NCBI GenBank assembly: GCA_016872285.1
Contig: VGZZ01000017.1
Location: 1-47,447, forward strand
Direction: 5' to 3'
Origin: SAR202 cluster bacterium
GTDB lineage: Bacteria; Chloroflexota; Dehalococcoidia; Lucifugimonadales; GCA-2712585
Length of the DNA stretch: 47,447 nt
In this document: piece by piece, positions 1 through 7,752 of the stretch
How positions within the stretch are numbered: position 1 is the stretch's first letter
Layout of the letters: each line of letters opens with the position of its first letter
Made by a program: the position numbers and the translations under genes
Notes under the pieces: generated by a model
What the model was told of the DNA's origin: nothing
What the model saw: the letters and a program-made list of their open reading frames with translations, nothing else
Databases searched by the model: none

Positions 1-585
1 CTTCGTGCTCGGCACGTCCCCCGGCGACCGCGGGTCCTCCTCCACCGCCATCCGCAGCGCCTTCGCCAGCGCCTTGAAAGTGCACTCCGCCTTGTGGTGC
101 GCGTTCTGACCCGACAACACCTTGGCGTGAAGGTTGAACTTCCCCTCCAGCGCCATCGACTCTAGAAAGTGATGCACCATCTCCCCCGGCAGGCTCTCCG
201 CCATCTGCCCGTCCAACTGCAAATCAACGCTGGCGTACCCCCGCCCGCTTAGGTCCACCGCCACCATCGCCAGGCTTTCGTCCAGCGGCACCAGCGCGTG
301 CCCCATCCTCCGAATCCCCCGGCCCTCCCCCAGCGCGTCCTTAAACGCGCGGCCTAGCGCGATGCCGCAGTCCTCCACCAGGTGGTGCCACCCCACCTCC
401 ACGTCGCCCTTGGCCTGTAACGATATATCGATCAAGCTATGCCGGCTTATCTGCGACACCAGGTGGTCCAGCATCCCGTTCCCCGTGGACACCTGGTACT
501 TCCCCTGCCCGTCCAGGTCCAGCGACAGGCTTATGCTGGTCTCGCGAGTCTTACGCTCCAGCTTGGCCGTGCGGTGCGACTTCAC
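1..585 (-). CDS. hisB: Imidazoleglycerol-phosphate dehydratase, 3' end cut by window
   Basis: This enzyme dehydrates imidazole-glycerol phosphate to imidazole-acetol phosphate in histidine synthesis. The frame reads 195 codons from a GTG at 585 to the window edge without a stop. Family hallmarks are visible: the motif DHLVSQISRHSLIDI, then GWHHLVEDCGIALG, then the second metal-site region EMVHHFLESMA and NAHHKAECTFKALAKALR. The frame ends in DVPSTK, and HisB proteins normally stop only a few residues after PSTKG, so very little is missing. The GTG overlaps the hisC stop (GTGA), a translational-coupling arrangement that supports this start. It is the last gene seen in the his cluster. Identity is near certain; only the exact C-terminus is unseen. 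Confidence 0.93.
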   Translation of the reverse strand, partial: MKSHRTAKLERKTRETSISLSLDLDGQGKYQVSTGNGMLDHLVSQISRHSLIDISLQAKGDVEVGWHHLVEDCGIALGRAFKDALGEGRGIRRMGHALVPLDESLAMVAVDLSGRGYASVDLQLDGQMAESLPGEMVHHFLESMALEGKFNLHAKVLSGQNAHHKAECTFKALAKALRMAVEEDPRSPGDVPSTK

Positions 586-1685
586 TTCCCCGCCACCGCC
601 TCTCGAAGCGCCTTCACGAACCCGTCCGTCTCCCACCCCTGCCCCACGCTCACCCGCAGGCAGTCCGCCATGTCACCGTCCTGGTAGTAGCGCACGAACA
701 CGCCCTTCCTCGCCAGCGACTGGTATATCTCGACGCCCCGGCCCTTGGGCAGCCGCACCATCATGAAGTTGGCCTGCGACGGTATCGGCGTCACCCCGGG
801 TATCTTCTTTATCAAATCGAACATCCGCTCCCGCTCTTTGATAACGGGCGTGATGCGGCTCATCAGCAGTTCCTTGTCCTCCAGCGACGCCTTCAGCGCC
901 ACCTCCGCCGCCACATTCATGTTGTACGGCGGCTTGATGGTCATCATCAGCTTGGCTATCTCCGGGTCCATGACCCCCATGCCCACCCGCAGCCCCGCCA
1001 GCCCCGCCCACTTACTGAAGGTCCTGAAAATAATCAGGTTGGGGTACTCGTCCAGTAGGCCGATGAAGCTCTGTCCGCAGTACTCGTAGTACGCCTCATC
1101 CACCACCACAATAACCCCCATCTCCAGCAGCGCCCGTATCTGCGACTCGCTGGGCGCGTTCCCCGTCGGATTGTTGGGATGCGCGATGAATATAATCTTA
1201 GTCTTCTTGTTCTTGGCTAACGCAATGGCCTCTACATCTAGCTCAAAGTTCTTGTCCCGCTTCACCGATATAACCTCTGCCGGTATCAATCGCGCCGAGA
1301 ACCGATACATGCCAAAGGTCGGCACCGGCTCGATGATGTTGTCGCCTGGGCCAACGAATAATCGCATCACCAAATCGATCATCTCGTCGCTGCCGTTCCC
1401 CGCGACGATGCGCTCCTCCGGTGAGCCTGTGTACACCGCCAGCGCCTTCTTTATCTCCCGTTGCTGCGGGTCGGGGTATCGATTGTAGTTGCCGTAGCTG
1501 GCCAGTGCTTTCGCCACCTTCGGCGACGGCCCGTAGGAGTTCTCGTTGCCGTTCAGTCGAATAATCTTGTCCGGCGGTATGCCGGCGTCGGCGGCCATAG
1601 CCTCCAGCGACCGTATCCCGTCGTACCCCTTGGGCGTCTGAAGATGCGGCTGCACCATACCCTTGACGTTGACCTTTTTGTTCAT
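582..1685 (-). CDS. hisC: Histidinol-phosphate aminotransferase
   Basis: This PLP-dependent fold-type I aminotransferase converts imidazole-acetol phosphate and glutamate to histidinol phosphate. The protein has 367 residues, the usual family length. It shows the N-terminal motif RLNGNENSYGPSP, the NPNNPTG cofactor loop, the Asp-Tyr pair in VVVDEAYYEY, and the Schiff-base lysine in RTFSKWAGLAGLRVG followed by the phosphate-binding arginine. The ATG start lies just before the conserved sequence. Its stop overlaps the hisB start. Upstream, a 440-base repeat-filled gap separates it from hisD, so it may need its own promoter. A role in another aminotransferase pathway (HisC is promiscuous in some bacteria) cannot be excluded, but the neighbours support histidine. 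Confidence 0.95.
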   Translation of the reverse strand: MNKKVNVKGMVQPHLQTPKGYDGIRSLEAMAADAGIPPDKIIRLNGNENSYGPSPKVAKALASYGNYNRYPDPQQREIKKALAVYTGSPEERIVAGNGSDEMIDLVMRLFVGPGDNIIEPVPTFGMYRFSARLIPAEVISVKRDKNFELDVEAIALAKNKKTKIIFIAHPNNPTGNAPSESQIRALLEMGVIVVVDEAYYEYCGQSFIGLLDEYPNLIIFRTFSKWAGLAGLRVGMGVMDPEIAKLMMTIKPPYNMNVAAEVALKASLEDKELLMSRITPVIKERERMFDLIKKIPGVTPIPSQANFMMVRLPKGRGVEIYQSLARKGVFVRYYQDGDMADCLRVSVGQGWETDGFVKALREAVAGK

Positions 1686-2125
1686 GAATAATTTCTCCCT
1701 TAAGTACGCCTGGTTTCAATTGAGGTCGGAAAACGGCAAAACGAATCGTCGGCTAACAAGGATATCCCTTCTCCTCTTGTGATGGGTGTTGCTAGATGAT
1801 ATGTGACCAGTGTCCAGATTAGTTGCCGCTTATCATAACCGGGCCTCCCCTTTACCCCTTCTCCCCCTCGATGGGGGAGAACAGAAGAGAGGGTGAAACC
1901 CTGCCACCAACAATCCTTTATCACCTCCAGTAACCCCCTTTTCTTCTATACTCGCTATTGGAAGAACCGGTGATATCCATGCTTATGGGAGAAGGCGCGG
2001 GTCGAAGACTGGCCGTGGAGAGATGAGGGGTAAGCCCTGAAGATACACTCCATCTGGCAGACCAATCTAGCGTCACCTCCCCGTTCCTTCCCCTCTTAGA
2101 TGGAAGGACTACATTTGCCATACGT
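1686..2125. other. hisC-hisD intergenic region, repeat-derived
   Basis: No gene is supported. The left half holds an intact family A repeat (1856-1902). The right half (about 1980-2080) is a degenerate copy recognisable by a GGGAGAAGGCGCGGG segment and a TGAGGGGTAAGCCCTG segment. Short ORFs here on both strands are repeat-encoded and have no family features. Confidence 0.6.
1856..1902 (+). repeat. Family A palindromic repeat, copy 1
   Basis: A stem of the form CTCCCC...GGGGGAG with a TCGATG loop is followed by the signature GAGGGTGAAACCCT. Homology to copy 4 (12378-12424) continues through the following CCTTTATCAC segment, so the full unit is longer than the stem. Confidence 0.8.
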
Positions 2126-3472
2126 TTATGAATCCTTTGCCTTGGGCGTTATTCGTCCCCTGGTATCTCTAATTCTCATCTCCATCGCCCGCGCGTGCGC
2201 CGTCAGCCCCTCCGCCCGCGCCATCCGCGCCGCCGCCTCGGCGATGCCGTCCATGTCCTCTTCTCGAAGCGCCACCACCGGCATAGTGCGCAGGAACTGC
2301 CGCACCCCCAGCGCCGACGAGAACCGCGCCGTCCCACCCGTCGGCATTACGTGGCTCGGCCCCGCAATGTAGTCCCCCGCCACCTCCGGCGACCAGTGCC
2401 CCAGGAACAGCCCGCCGGCGTTCCGCACCTTCCCCGCCCACTTCCACGGCTCCTCCACCACCAGGCACATATGCTCTGGCGCAACGTAGTTCGCCAATTC
2501 TATAGCCTCGTCTAAATCCTCCACCAGCGCCAGGCACCCGCCGTTGCTCACCGCCGACTCGGCTATCTGCCGACGCTCCAGCGACGCCGCCTGCTTCGAC
2601 AGCTCCGCCTCCACCTCCGCCACCAACGCCAGCGAGTCCGTAATAAATATAGGCGACGCCATCGAGTCGTGCTCCGCCTGCGCCAGCAGGTCCGCCGCGC
2701 AGTGGTTAGCCTTTGCCGACCTGTCGGCCACTATAACGGTCTCCGTCGGTCCGTACAGCCCATCGATGCCCACGTCCCCATATACCATCTTTTTCGCCAG
2801 GGTCACAAAAATGTTCCCAGGGCCGCAGATTATGTCAACTTTCGGCACCGACGCCGTCCCGTAGGCCATGGCCCCGACCGCCTGCGCCCCCCCGATTCGA
2901 AATACCCTGTCCACCCCTGCCACCGACGACGCTGCCAGCACCACAGGGCTGGTGGTCGGGCTGCACAATATAACCTCTTTCACGCCCGCCACTCGCGCCG
3001 GCACCGCGCTCATCAACACCGTCGATGGATATGCCGCCGTCCCGCCCGGCGCGTACAGCCCCGCCCGCTCCAGCGGCACCAACCGCTCCCCCAGTCCCCG
3101 CTCTACGTCCATCCATCCCTTAGGCATGGCCGACTCGTGATAATCGCGAATCCGCTGCGCCGCCAGCCTCAGAGACGTCAGCAGTTCTTTATCCGTCTGC
3201 TCCAACGCCCATGAAATCTCGTCCTTCGATACCTCCAGCGAGTCCAGTTCAGTCTTGTCCAGCAGCCGGCTGTAGTGACGCACCGCCTCGTCCCCACCAC
3301 TCCGCACGTCGTCCAGTATCCGCCGCACTGCCTCCTCCGGCCCCAACGCCTCGCCGAAGACCTCCCTGCTCCGCTCCTTCACCCTGTCAGTAATACGAGA
3401 TAGGTCTAGCGTCCCTTTTCGCGCCAGGGCCTTTTTCCCCTCCTCCAGCCCTCGCACTACCCTAAGCTTCAT
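2126..3472 (-). CDS. hisD: Histidinol dehydrogenase
   Basis: This zinc enzyme performs the last two oxidations, L-histidinol to L-histidine with NAD+. The 448-residue product matches the family length and shows GPGNIFVTLAKKMVYG, the AQAEHDSMA stretch with catalytic and zinc residues, APEHMCLVVEEP and GPSHVMPTGGTARF. I place the start at the ATG at 3472 (MKLRVVRG). The frame stays open to 3619, but the extra 49 residues read through a family D repeat (3544-3587) and are not HisD-like, so a longer start would be an artefact. It lies downstream of the phospholipase-like gene and upstream of hisC. Confidence 0.95.
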   Translation of the reverse strand: MKLRVVRGLEEGKKALARKGTLDLSRITDRVKERSREVFGEALGPEEAVRRILDDVRSGGDEAVRHYSRLLDKTELDSLEVSKDEISWALEQTDKELLTSLRLAAQRIRDYHESAMPKGWMDVERGLGERLVPLERAGLYAPGGTAAYPSTVLMSAVPARVAGVKEVILCSPTTSPVVLAASSVAGVDRVFRIGGAQAVGAMAYGTASVPKVDIICGPGNIFVTLAKKMVYGDVGIDGLYGPTETVIVADRSAKANHCAADLLAQAEHDSMASPIFITDSLALVAEVEAELSKQAASLERRQIAESAVSNGGCLALVEDLDEAIELANYVAPEHMCLVVEEPWKWAGKVRNAGGLFLGHWSPEVAGDYIAGPSHVMPTGGTARFSSALGVRQFLRTMPVVALREEDMDGIAEAAARMARAEGLTAHARAMEMRIRDTRGRITPKAKDS

Positions 3473-3543
3473 CGAAAGTCCTGTTTCCTTGGGAGTGTCC
3501 CAAGCATGGTTTGTAAGCAAGGCCTCTTGGAATCCCCTCAGGT

Positions 3544-3587
3544 CCCTTCCCCCCTTGAGGGGGAAGGTTAGGATGGGGGGTCGGGGT
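3544..3587 (+). repeat. Family D palindromic repeat, copy 1
   Basis: CTTCCCCCCTTGAGGGGGAA stem followed by GGTTAGGATGGGGGGTCGGGGT. It is open in the hisD frame and artificially lengthens that ORF. Confidence 0.8.
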
Positions 3588-3621
3588 CTTGGCGGGGACG
3601 CGTCTTTGATTAACGCCAACT

Positions 3622-4392
3622 TTAAGCAAGTGGTGCCTCACCCAGGTTCTCCTTGATCAGCCGCACTGACTCGCTCACGGACTTCTCGTTGAACTCCTTT
3701 ATACGCTTCTTCGGCACCCGGCTATACACTCGATTCAAGTTGGTGTAGAGGCCCGATAGGAAGCTCTCCACCACCATCTGCGCCTCCTGGTCCTCTTTGT
3801 ACATGCGACGCACCAGGAACGACAGCCTGCCCCACGAAAACGGCCTCCGCCCAAAATCGACTACCCACGCCCGCCACTGGGCCAGCGTTGGCGAGTCGAT
3901 GAACCCGATGCTCACTCCATCATCCGACCCGTTCAGCATATCCAACACCGACTCTATACTCAGCACCTCTTCCCACGCCTGCCTGTCCAGGTCCAACTGC
4001 AGCGCCCTGTCCGAAACGTTGGCCTCGACTTCGCTGGGGAACTCCTCCCGATTTCCGAAGTGCGGCTGGTACACATGCGTAATCCACGTCTCGTCCGTCG
4101 TCAGGTGGCTGATATACCCCGCGATAAACGCGCGAGTCGCCGGGCTACGACGCATCGCCTCCTTCAGCCTCGGGTTGGCGATAAACATCCCCGCTGTGCC
4201 GTCGCCCACACCTTCCACTTCCAAAGGCGTGAAGTGCGTATAGTCGCGCTTCCATTTAGTCACCGCGCGAATGTCCGGCGTGGTGCACCCCAGCAAGAAA
4301 CTCCCCTTGTGCGCCTCCACCATCGGGTCCTGCAGCGCCTCCAGAGTGCGTAACGCAAAGTTGAAATGTGTAGCTAAATTAGGCATGTTCAC
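3622..4392 (-). CDS. Zinc-dependent phospholipase C-like protein
   Basis: The 256-residue product begins MNMPNLATHFNFA and carries the features of the bacterial zinc-dependent phospholipase C/S1-P1 nuclease-like family: an early His, a GxxTPDIR motif near residue 35, then DYTHFTP and HLTTDETWITHVYQPHFG, giving several His/Asp residues that could form a tri-metal site. No signal peptide or membrane segment is visible, so a cytoplasmic hydrolase is likely. The substrate is unknown. It sits between hisG and hisD on the same strand, an unusual partner for a histidine cluster with no known role there. The ATG start fits; a strong Shine-Dalgarno site is not evident. Family assignment is fairly secure, function is not. 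Confidence 0.72.
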   Translation of the reverse strand: MNMPNLATHFNFALRTLEALQDPMVEAHKGSFLLGCTTPDIRAVTKWKRDYTHFTPLEVEGVGDGTAGMFIANPRLKEAMRRSPATRAFIAGYISHLTTDETWITHVYQPHFGNREEFPSEVEANVSDRALQLDLDRQAWEEVLSIESVLDMLNGSDDGVSIGFIDSPTLAQWRAWVVDFGRRPFSWGRLSFLVRRMYKEDQEAQMVVESFLSGLYTNLNRVYSRVPKKRIKEFNEKSVSESVRLIKENLGEAPLA

Positions 4393-4438
4393 TTACTTCC
4401 ATACCCACCATAGCACACTTCAAGCCCCCTGTCCTTTT

Positions 4439-4461
4439 GTAGGGGCGAGGTCGCCTCGCCC
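4439..4461 (+). repeat. Family F repeat, copy 1
   Basis: Short palindrome of the form TGTAGGGGCGAGGTCGCC followed by TCGCC; other copies at 38032, 42918, 45328 and 45543, all in this orientation. Confidence 0.75.
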
Positions 4462-4474
4462 TTCTTCTCTACCC

Positions 4475-4515
4475 CTTCCCTCACTCGGCTGGGGAAGATT
4501 AGGAATGGGGCGCCC
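4475..4515 (+). repeat. Family D-like repeat, degenerate
   Basis: Contains CCTTCCCTCACTCGGCTGGG then GAAGATTAGGAATGGGGC, the same order of motifs as other family D copies with a diverged loop. Confidence 0.5.
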
Positions 4516-4524
4516 CTCTCAGGT

Positions 4525-4570
4525 CTCCTCTCCCTTGATGGGAGAGGATTTAAGGTGAGGGTGAAGCCCT
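4525..4570 (+). repeat. Family A palindromic repeat, copy 2
   Basis: CCTCTCCCTTGATGGGAGAG stem, then AAGGTGAGGGTGAAGCCCT. The following ACGTCCGTCAGGCGAGACCA is shared with copy 5 near 25044. Confidence 0.8.
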
Positions 4571-4685
4571 GTGGACACATCACGTCCGTCAGGCGAGACC
4601 ATACCCTCCATGATCTCTCACTTAGGTCCTCTTCCCTCCTGAGGTCGAGCTCCTTACCTAACATCAATCTGAGATCCCAATGCCA

Positions 4686-4752
4686 ATCGGGAGGGAGAGT
4701 TAGACCTGTCCCGAGCCCGGTCGAAGGAGAGAGGAGTCGGGGTGGGGTAGGG
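4686..4752 (+). repeat. Family D repeat interrupted by a 24-bp short E insert
   Basis: The right part of a family D unit (GGGAGAGTTAGA, then GAGAGGAGTCGGGGT) is split by bases 4705-4728, which carry the short E core with GGTCGAAGGA. Against the uninterrupted copy at 6101-6145 the difference is exactly 24 bases. Confidence 0.7.
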
Positions 4753-4771
4753 CGGAAGTTGTTTTGCATCC

Positions 4772-5788
4772 CTACACCCCCAGCTTCCTCAGCAGCGCCT
4801 CGTACGCCGCGCACTGCTCCTTGAACATATACCCCAGCGGCGACACCGATATATCCGTCGCCCCCACGCTCCGCAGGTGGTCCGTCACCTCCAACATCCG
4901 CTCCCTGGATATCACCAGGTTCACGGTGTGCCACCCCTCGCCGTCCACATTATACACTCGCGACACCGTCGGCCCTCGAAAACCTGCCAGCTCCCGCTTC
5001 GTCAGTATCTTCGACGCCACGTCCTCCGCCGATTTCGCCCTCAAGTTAGCCGACAGCCGGTAGTACCCCCTCGATTGCAGATACCCCTCCATCATCTCCA
5101 GGATCGCTCGAGTCTGCCGCAGCGCCTGCGAGTTCTTTCGCAGCGTCGCCCGGTTCCCCACCAGGCACGCCTGCGCCGACAGCACCGTCCCGTCCTCCAA
5201 CGGCCGCAGCCGGTTCTCTCGCAGCGTCTCCCCGCTGGCCGTCAGGTCGGCGATGAGGTCGGCGAAGCCCGCCGCCGGCGCCGCCTCGATGGCCCCGCTG
5301 GTCATGATAAGGTTGAAGTGGTTGATGCCGTGTTCCAGCAAGAACCGCCTCACCAGCCGATGAAATTTAGTCGCGATTCTCAATGGCCGGCCCTGCTGCC
5401 GAAACTCCAGCGCCACGTCCGCCAGATCGCTCATCGATGTCACGTCCAGCCATGCGTTGGGCACCGCCAGCACCAGGTCACACTGCCCGAACCCTAGGTC
5501 CTCCATAATCAGGATGGCGTCCCCGCCCTCCCGATGGTACTCCAAATACCTGTCCAGCCCCGTAATACCCAGGTCAGCGCTGGCCTCCTCAATTTTCGAC
5601 GTCACGTCCGCCGCCCGCTGGAACAGCACCGTCGCGCCCTTTATCGTTGGAATAAAACCTGTATATCTACGCGAGCTTGGCCGCTTCACCGACAGGCTGC
5701 ACGCCTTCATAAAATCGCGCGATGGCTCGTCCAGCGCGCCGTCGCTGGGCAGGATAAGCCGCAATCCGTTGCTTCCGTTATAGCTCAT
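4772..5788 (-). CDS. hisG: ATP phosphoribosyltransferase, long form
   Basis: HisG joins ATP and PRPP in the first step of histidine synthesis. The 338-residue product has the two-domain catalytic part, with the PRPP-binding stretch TSGAIEAAPAAGFADLIADL and TASGETLRENRL. It ends in a HisG_C-type regulatory domain (about residues 265-338, from GPTVSRVY to GATDISVSPLGY), as in long-form HisG. The N-terminal LPSDGALDEPS replaces the usual LPSKGRL, so it is divergent. I start at ATG 5788 (MSYNGSNGL); the frame is open to 5926, but the extra 46 residues are not family-like and run into repeat-rich DNA. A HisZ-like gene lies just upstream, which is unusual because HisZ normally serves short-form HisG. 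Confidence 0.92.
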   Translation of the reverse strand: MSYNGSNGLRLILPSDGALDEPSRDFMKACSLSVKRPSSRRYTGFIPTIKGATVLFQRAADVTSKIEEASADLGITGLDRYLEYHREGGDAILIMEDLGFGQCDLVLAVPNAWLDVTSMSDLADVALEFRQQGRPLRIATKFHRLVRRFLLEHGINHFNLIMTSGAIEAAPAAGFADLIADLTASGETLRENRLRPLEDGTVLSAQACLVGNRATLRKNSQALRQTRAILEMMEGYLQSRGYYRLSANLRAKSAEDVASKILTKRELAGFRGPTVSRVYNVDGEGWHTVNLVISRERMLEVTDHLRSVGATDISVSPLGYMFKEQCAAYEALLRKLGV

Positions 5789-5950
5789 GCCCCCGACCCC
5801 GCCTTTGATTCTATTCGTTGCACAATGTTCCAGGCAGCGCCCGCAAATAAGGCCAGCGTCGGAGCCCCCTCTGGTCCCTTCCCTCCTTGAACGGCTTGTG
5901 CTAATTGAGGTGTGATGTATATCCAAGGGTTGCCTAGCACCGAGGAACTT

Positions 5951-5996
5951 CCTTCTCCCCTTGTGAGAGAAGGCGCAGGATGAGGGGTGAAACCCT
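5951..5996 (+). repeat. Family A repeat, variant copy 3
   Basis: CTTCTCCCCTTGTGAGAGAA stem with GATGAGGGGTGAAACCCT. The intervening segment resembles the degenerate copy near 1980-2040. Confidence 0.75.
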
Positions 5997-6035
5997 GGAA
6001 GTACAATGCTTTATCAATGCCACTTGCCACCCTGC

Positions 6036-6085
6036 CTTCCTCCCTTCTCCTGCAATAAGCGGGGGAGGGACAAAGGATAGGGGTC
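6036..6085 (+). repeat. Family D repeat, variant
   Basis: TTCCTCCCTTCTCCTGCAAT, then AAGCGGGGGAGGGACAAAGG and ATAGGGGTCCTCC; resembles 25091-25140. Confidence 0.6.
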
Positions 6086-6100
6086 CTCCCTTCCGTCTGG

Positions 6101-6145
6101 TCCTCTCCCCCCTTGAGGGGGAGAGTTAGAGAGAGTGGTCGGGGT
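6101..6145 (+). repeat. Family D repeat, uninterrupted reference copy
   Basis: CTCTCCCCCCTTGAGGGGGA stem followed by GAGTTAGAGAGAGTGGTCGG. It serves as the empty site for the interrupted copies at 4686 and 19640. Confidence 0.8.
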
Positions 6146-6167
6146 GGAGTAGCGATGGGGCTTTGAT

Positions 6168-7409
6168 TCATACCCCAGCCCTCTCCAGCACCCTGTCCAG
6201 CGTGTAGGCAAACCCCAGCGCCGCCAGGTCCCGACTGCCACCCATCGCCCTCGCCAGCCCGTCGTACCGCCCGCCTCCGCCCAAAGAGGCTTCGCCCTTC
6301 GAGTCCATAATCTCAAATACAATCCCCGTGTAATACGCGATACCCCGCGCCAGACCTAAATCAAGCGTAACCTCGGCGCCACCCAGCTCCTCCTTCTCCA
6401 CCAGCGACATCACCAACTCCAGCCGCTCCACCGATTCCATCGGCAGCTTGTTTGACGAAAACAGCACCCTGGCCTGCTTCAACGCCTTCCCCGGCTCCCC
6501 TCGAATCCCCGCCAGCTTCGACGAAAGCTCCAACGCCTTCTCCAGCCGCTTCGGGTCCTCCCCTCCTTGCAGCTTCCGCATCAGCCGCTCCGATATCTCG
6601 TCCGGCTGCCGCTGCCCCAGCGCCCCCGGTTCCTCCCGCTGTAGCAGGCTGCTGATCAACGCCTTAGACGGCGCTTCCGACAGTCCCTCGGGGAGCGGGC
6701 CGAGCGCAGCGAGTCCTGAGCGAAGTCCGTACTCGGACGTAGTCGAAGGATCTAATTCCTTTAACACCGTCTTACCGTTCCCCAACAACCGAAATCTCCT
6801 CGCCCGCTCCATCGCCGCCTCCAGCCCCTTGCCGCCCTCCCTAAGCAGCCCCACCTGGCTCAATACAAATACTCGCGCCCGCTCGCTCAACTTCTGGCTC
6901 TCCAGCAGCGCGTTGAATAACGACAGGTCCCCCAATACCAGCCGCACCTTCCCCACGCCCATCGACGCCAGCCCTTGGCACGCCAGCCCCAGCACCTCGC
7001 TGTCCGCCTCCGGCTCCCCTGACCCGATAAGCTCCACCCCTGCCTGGTTGAACTGTCGATATGCCTTCGAATCGTCGCTGTATCGAAACACCGGCCCAGC
7101 GTACTGCACCCGCACCGGCAGCTTCGGCATTCGCTCCCTCTCAATGAGCGAACGCACTATCGACGACGTGTACTCCGGCCGCAGGCTGACCTGGTTGCCC
7201 CCCGGGTCCGTAAACGAGTACATCTGCGACGCCATCTCCCCGCCGCCCTTCCTAAAGAACAGCTCCGTCGGCTCCAAAATGGGCGTCTCCATCAGCGCGT
7301 ACCCGCGCTTGGCAAAAAGGCGTGTCAGCTTGGCCTGGGCCTCATTCAGCGCCGCCCACGACTCCTGCGGCATGTCCCGCATCCCAGGCAGTTTCCGTAA
7401 TTTTTCCAT
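6168..7409 (-). CDS. hisZ: ATP phosphoribosyltransferase regulatory subunit (HisRS-like)
   Basis: HisZ is a histidyl-tRNA synthetase paralogue that supports HisG. The product (413 residues from ATG 7409) has class II synthetase features: KLPGMRDM at the N-terminus, a motif 2-like AGPVFRYSDDSKAYRQFNQAGVELIG, and LARGIAYYTGIVFE near the end. It stops at the motif 3 region (LGFAYTLDRVLERAGV), so the HisRS anticodon-binding domain is missing. This favours HisZ over a true synthetase. A TTG at 7442 would add 11 residues. Residues 220-238 contain STTSEYGLRSGLAALGP, encoded by a family E repeat inserted in frame. A near-identical peptide occurs in Asd. It is the first gene of the his cluster. Confidence 0.85.
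   Translation of the reverse strand: MEKLRKLPGMRDMPQESWAALNEAQAKLTRLFAKRGYALMETPILEPTELFFRKGGGEMASQMYSFTDPGGNQVSLRPEYTSSIVRSLIERERMPKLPVRVQYAGPVFRYSDDSKAYRQFNQAGVELIGSGEPEADSEVLGLACQGLASMGVGKVRLVLGDLSLFNALLESQKLSERARVFVLSQVGLLREGGKGLEAAMERARRFRLLGNGKTVLKELDPSTTSEYGLRSGLAALGPLPEGLSEAPSKALISSLLQREEPGALGQRQPDEISERLMRKLQGGEDPKRLEKALELSSKLAGIRGEPGKALKQARVLFSSNKLPMESVERLELVMSLVEKEELGGAEVTLDLGLARGIAYYTGIVFEIMDSKGEASLGGGGRYDGLARAMGGSRDLAALGFAYTLDRVLERAGV
6697..6753 (+). repeat. Family E mini-element in frame inside hisZ (57 bp)
   Basis: This copy runs from GGGCCGAGCGCAGCGAGT through GTCCGTACTCGGAC (itself palindromic) to TCGAAGGATCT. It equals 19 codons and is stop-free in the hisZ frame. It has the same length and reading frame as the copy in asd. 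Confidence 0.85.
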
Positions 7410-7442
7410 GGCTTGAAGTGTAGATTGTACATCCGTACGCAA

Positions 7443-7458
7443 TCACGCTTCAACCAAA
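7443..7458 (+). repeat. 16-bp direct repeat, left copy
   Basis: TCACGCTTCAACCAAA occurs here and again, identical, at 8481-8496. The two copies bracket vapBC and the decayed antitoxin gene. Confidence 0.7.
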
Positions 7459-7502
7459 GAATCTGCGAACTCATCCCCCCAGGTTGATGGAGACATGTGA
7501 TG

Positions 7503-7548
7503 CCGTATATTATTATGCATATCCAGTATGTATAAATGAGGTGCTATC
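7503..7548 (+). promoter_or_regulatory. Probable vapBC promoter, operator and ribosome-binding region
   Basis: AT-rich stretch in otherwise GC-rich DNA, with -10-like TATTAT (7510-7515) and TATAAA (7531-7536), the palindrome TATGCATA, and GAGGTG shortly before the GTG start of vapB. Such modules are usually autorepressed, but the operator is only inferred. Confidence 0.4.
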
Positions 7549-7752
7549 GTGAGGCGCACCGTTGTGATTGACGATAAGCTGCTTGATGAGGCGCGACGGG
7601 TTCTGGGTACCAGAGGCATCCGCGAGACCATCGAGGTCGGACTTAGACAAGCCATCCGTCGCCAGCGCCTGGAAGAGCTGCGCCGCTCGTTGGGTAAGGT
7701 GGAGCTGGACCTGACCTCCGAAGAACTGGCGAGGCTAAGGGATGAACGCTGA
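7549..7752 (+). CDS. vapB: VapB-type antitoxin
   Basis: A 67-residue protein. Its N-terminus MRRTVVIDDKLLDEARRVLG resembles the beta-strand and first helix of a ribbon-helix-helix DNA-binding domain. GIRETIEVGLRQAIRRQ follows, and an acidic C-terminal tail (LTSEELARLRDER) probably wraps the toxin. This layout is typical of VapB antitoxins paired with PIN toxins. The GTG start has GAGGTG at 7538-7543. The coding end overlaps the toxin start by 11 bases, consistent with translational coupling. It should neutralise VapC and repress its own operon. Confidence 0.8.
   Translation: MRRTVVIDDKLLDEARRVLGTRGIRETIEVGLRQAIRRQRLEELRRSLGKVELDLTSEELARLRDER

Noticed and set aside
2169-2537. 122-residue Gly/Ala-rich ORF within hisD
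   Set aside because: Overlaps the conserved C-terminal part of hisD in another frame; low complexity.
6168-7409. Histidyl-tRNA synthetase (hisS)
   Set aside because: The anticodon-binding domain is missing and the gene sits directly upstream of hisG, so HisZ is preferred.
6448-7416. 322-residue ORF on + across hisZ
   Set aside because: Antisense shadow of hisZ with Ser/Pro-rich composition caused by the strand bias; no family features.
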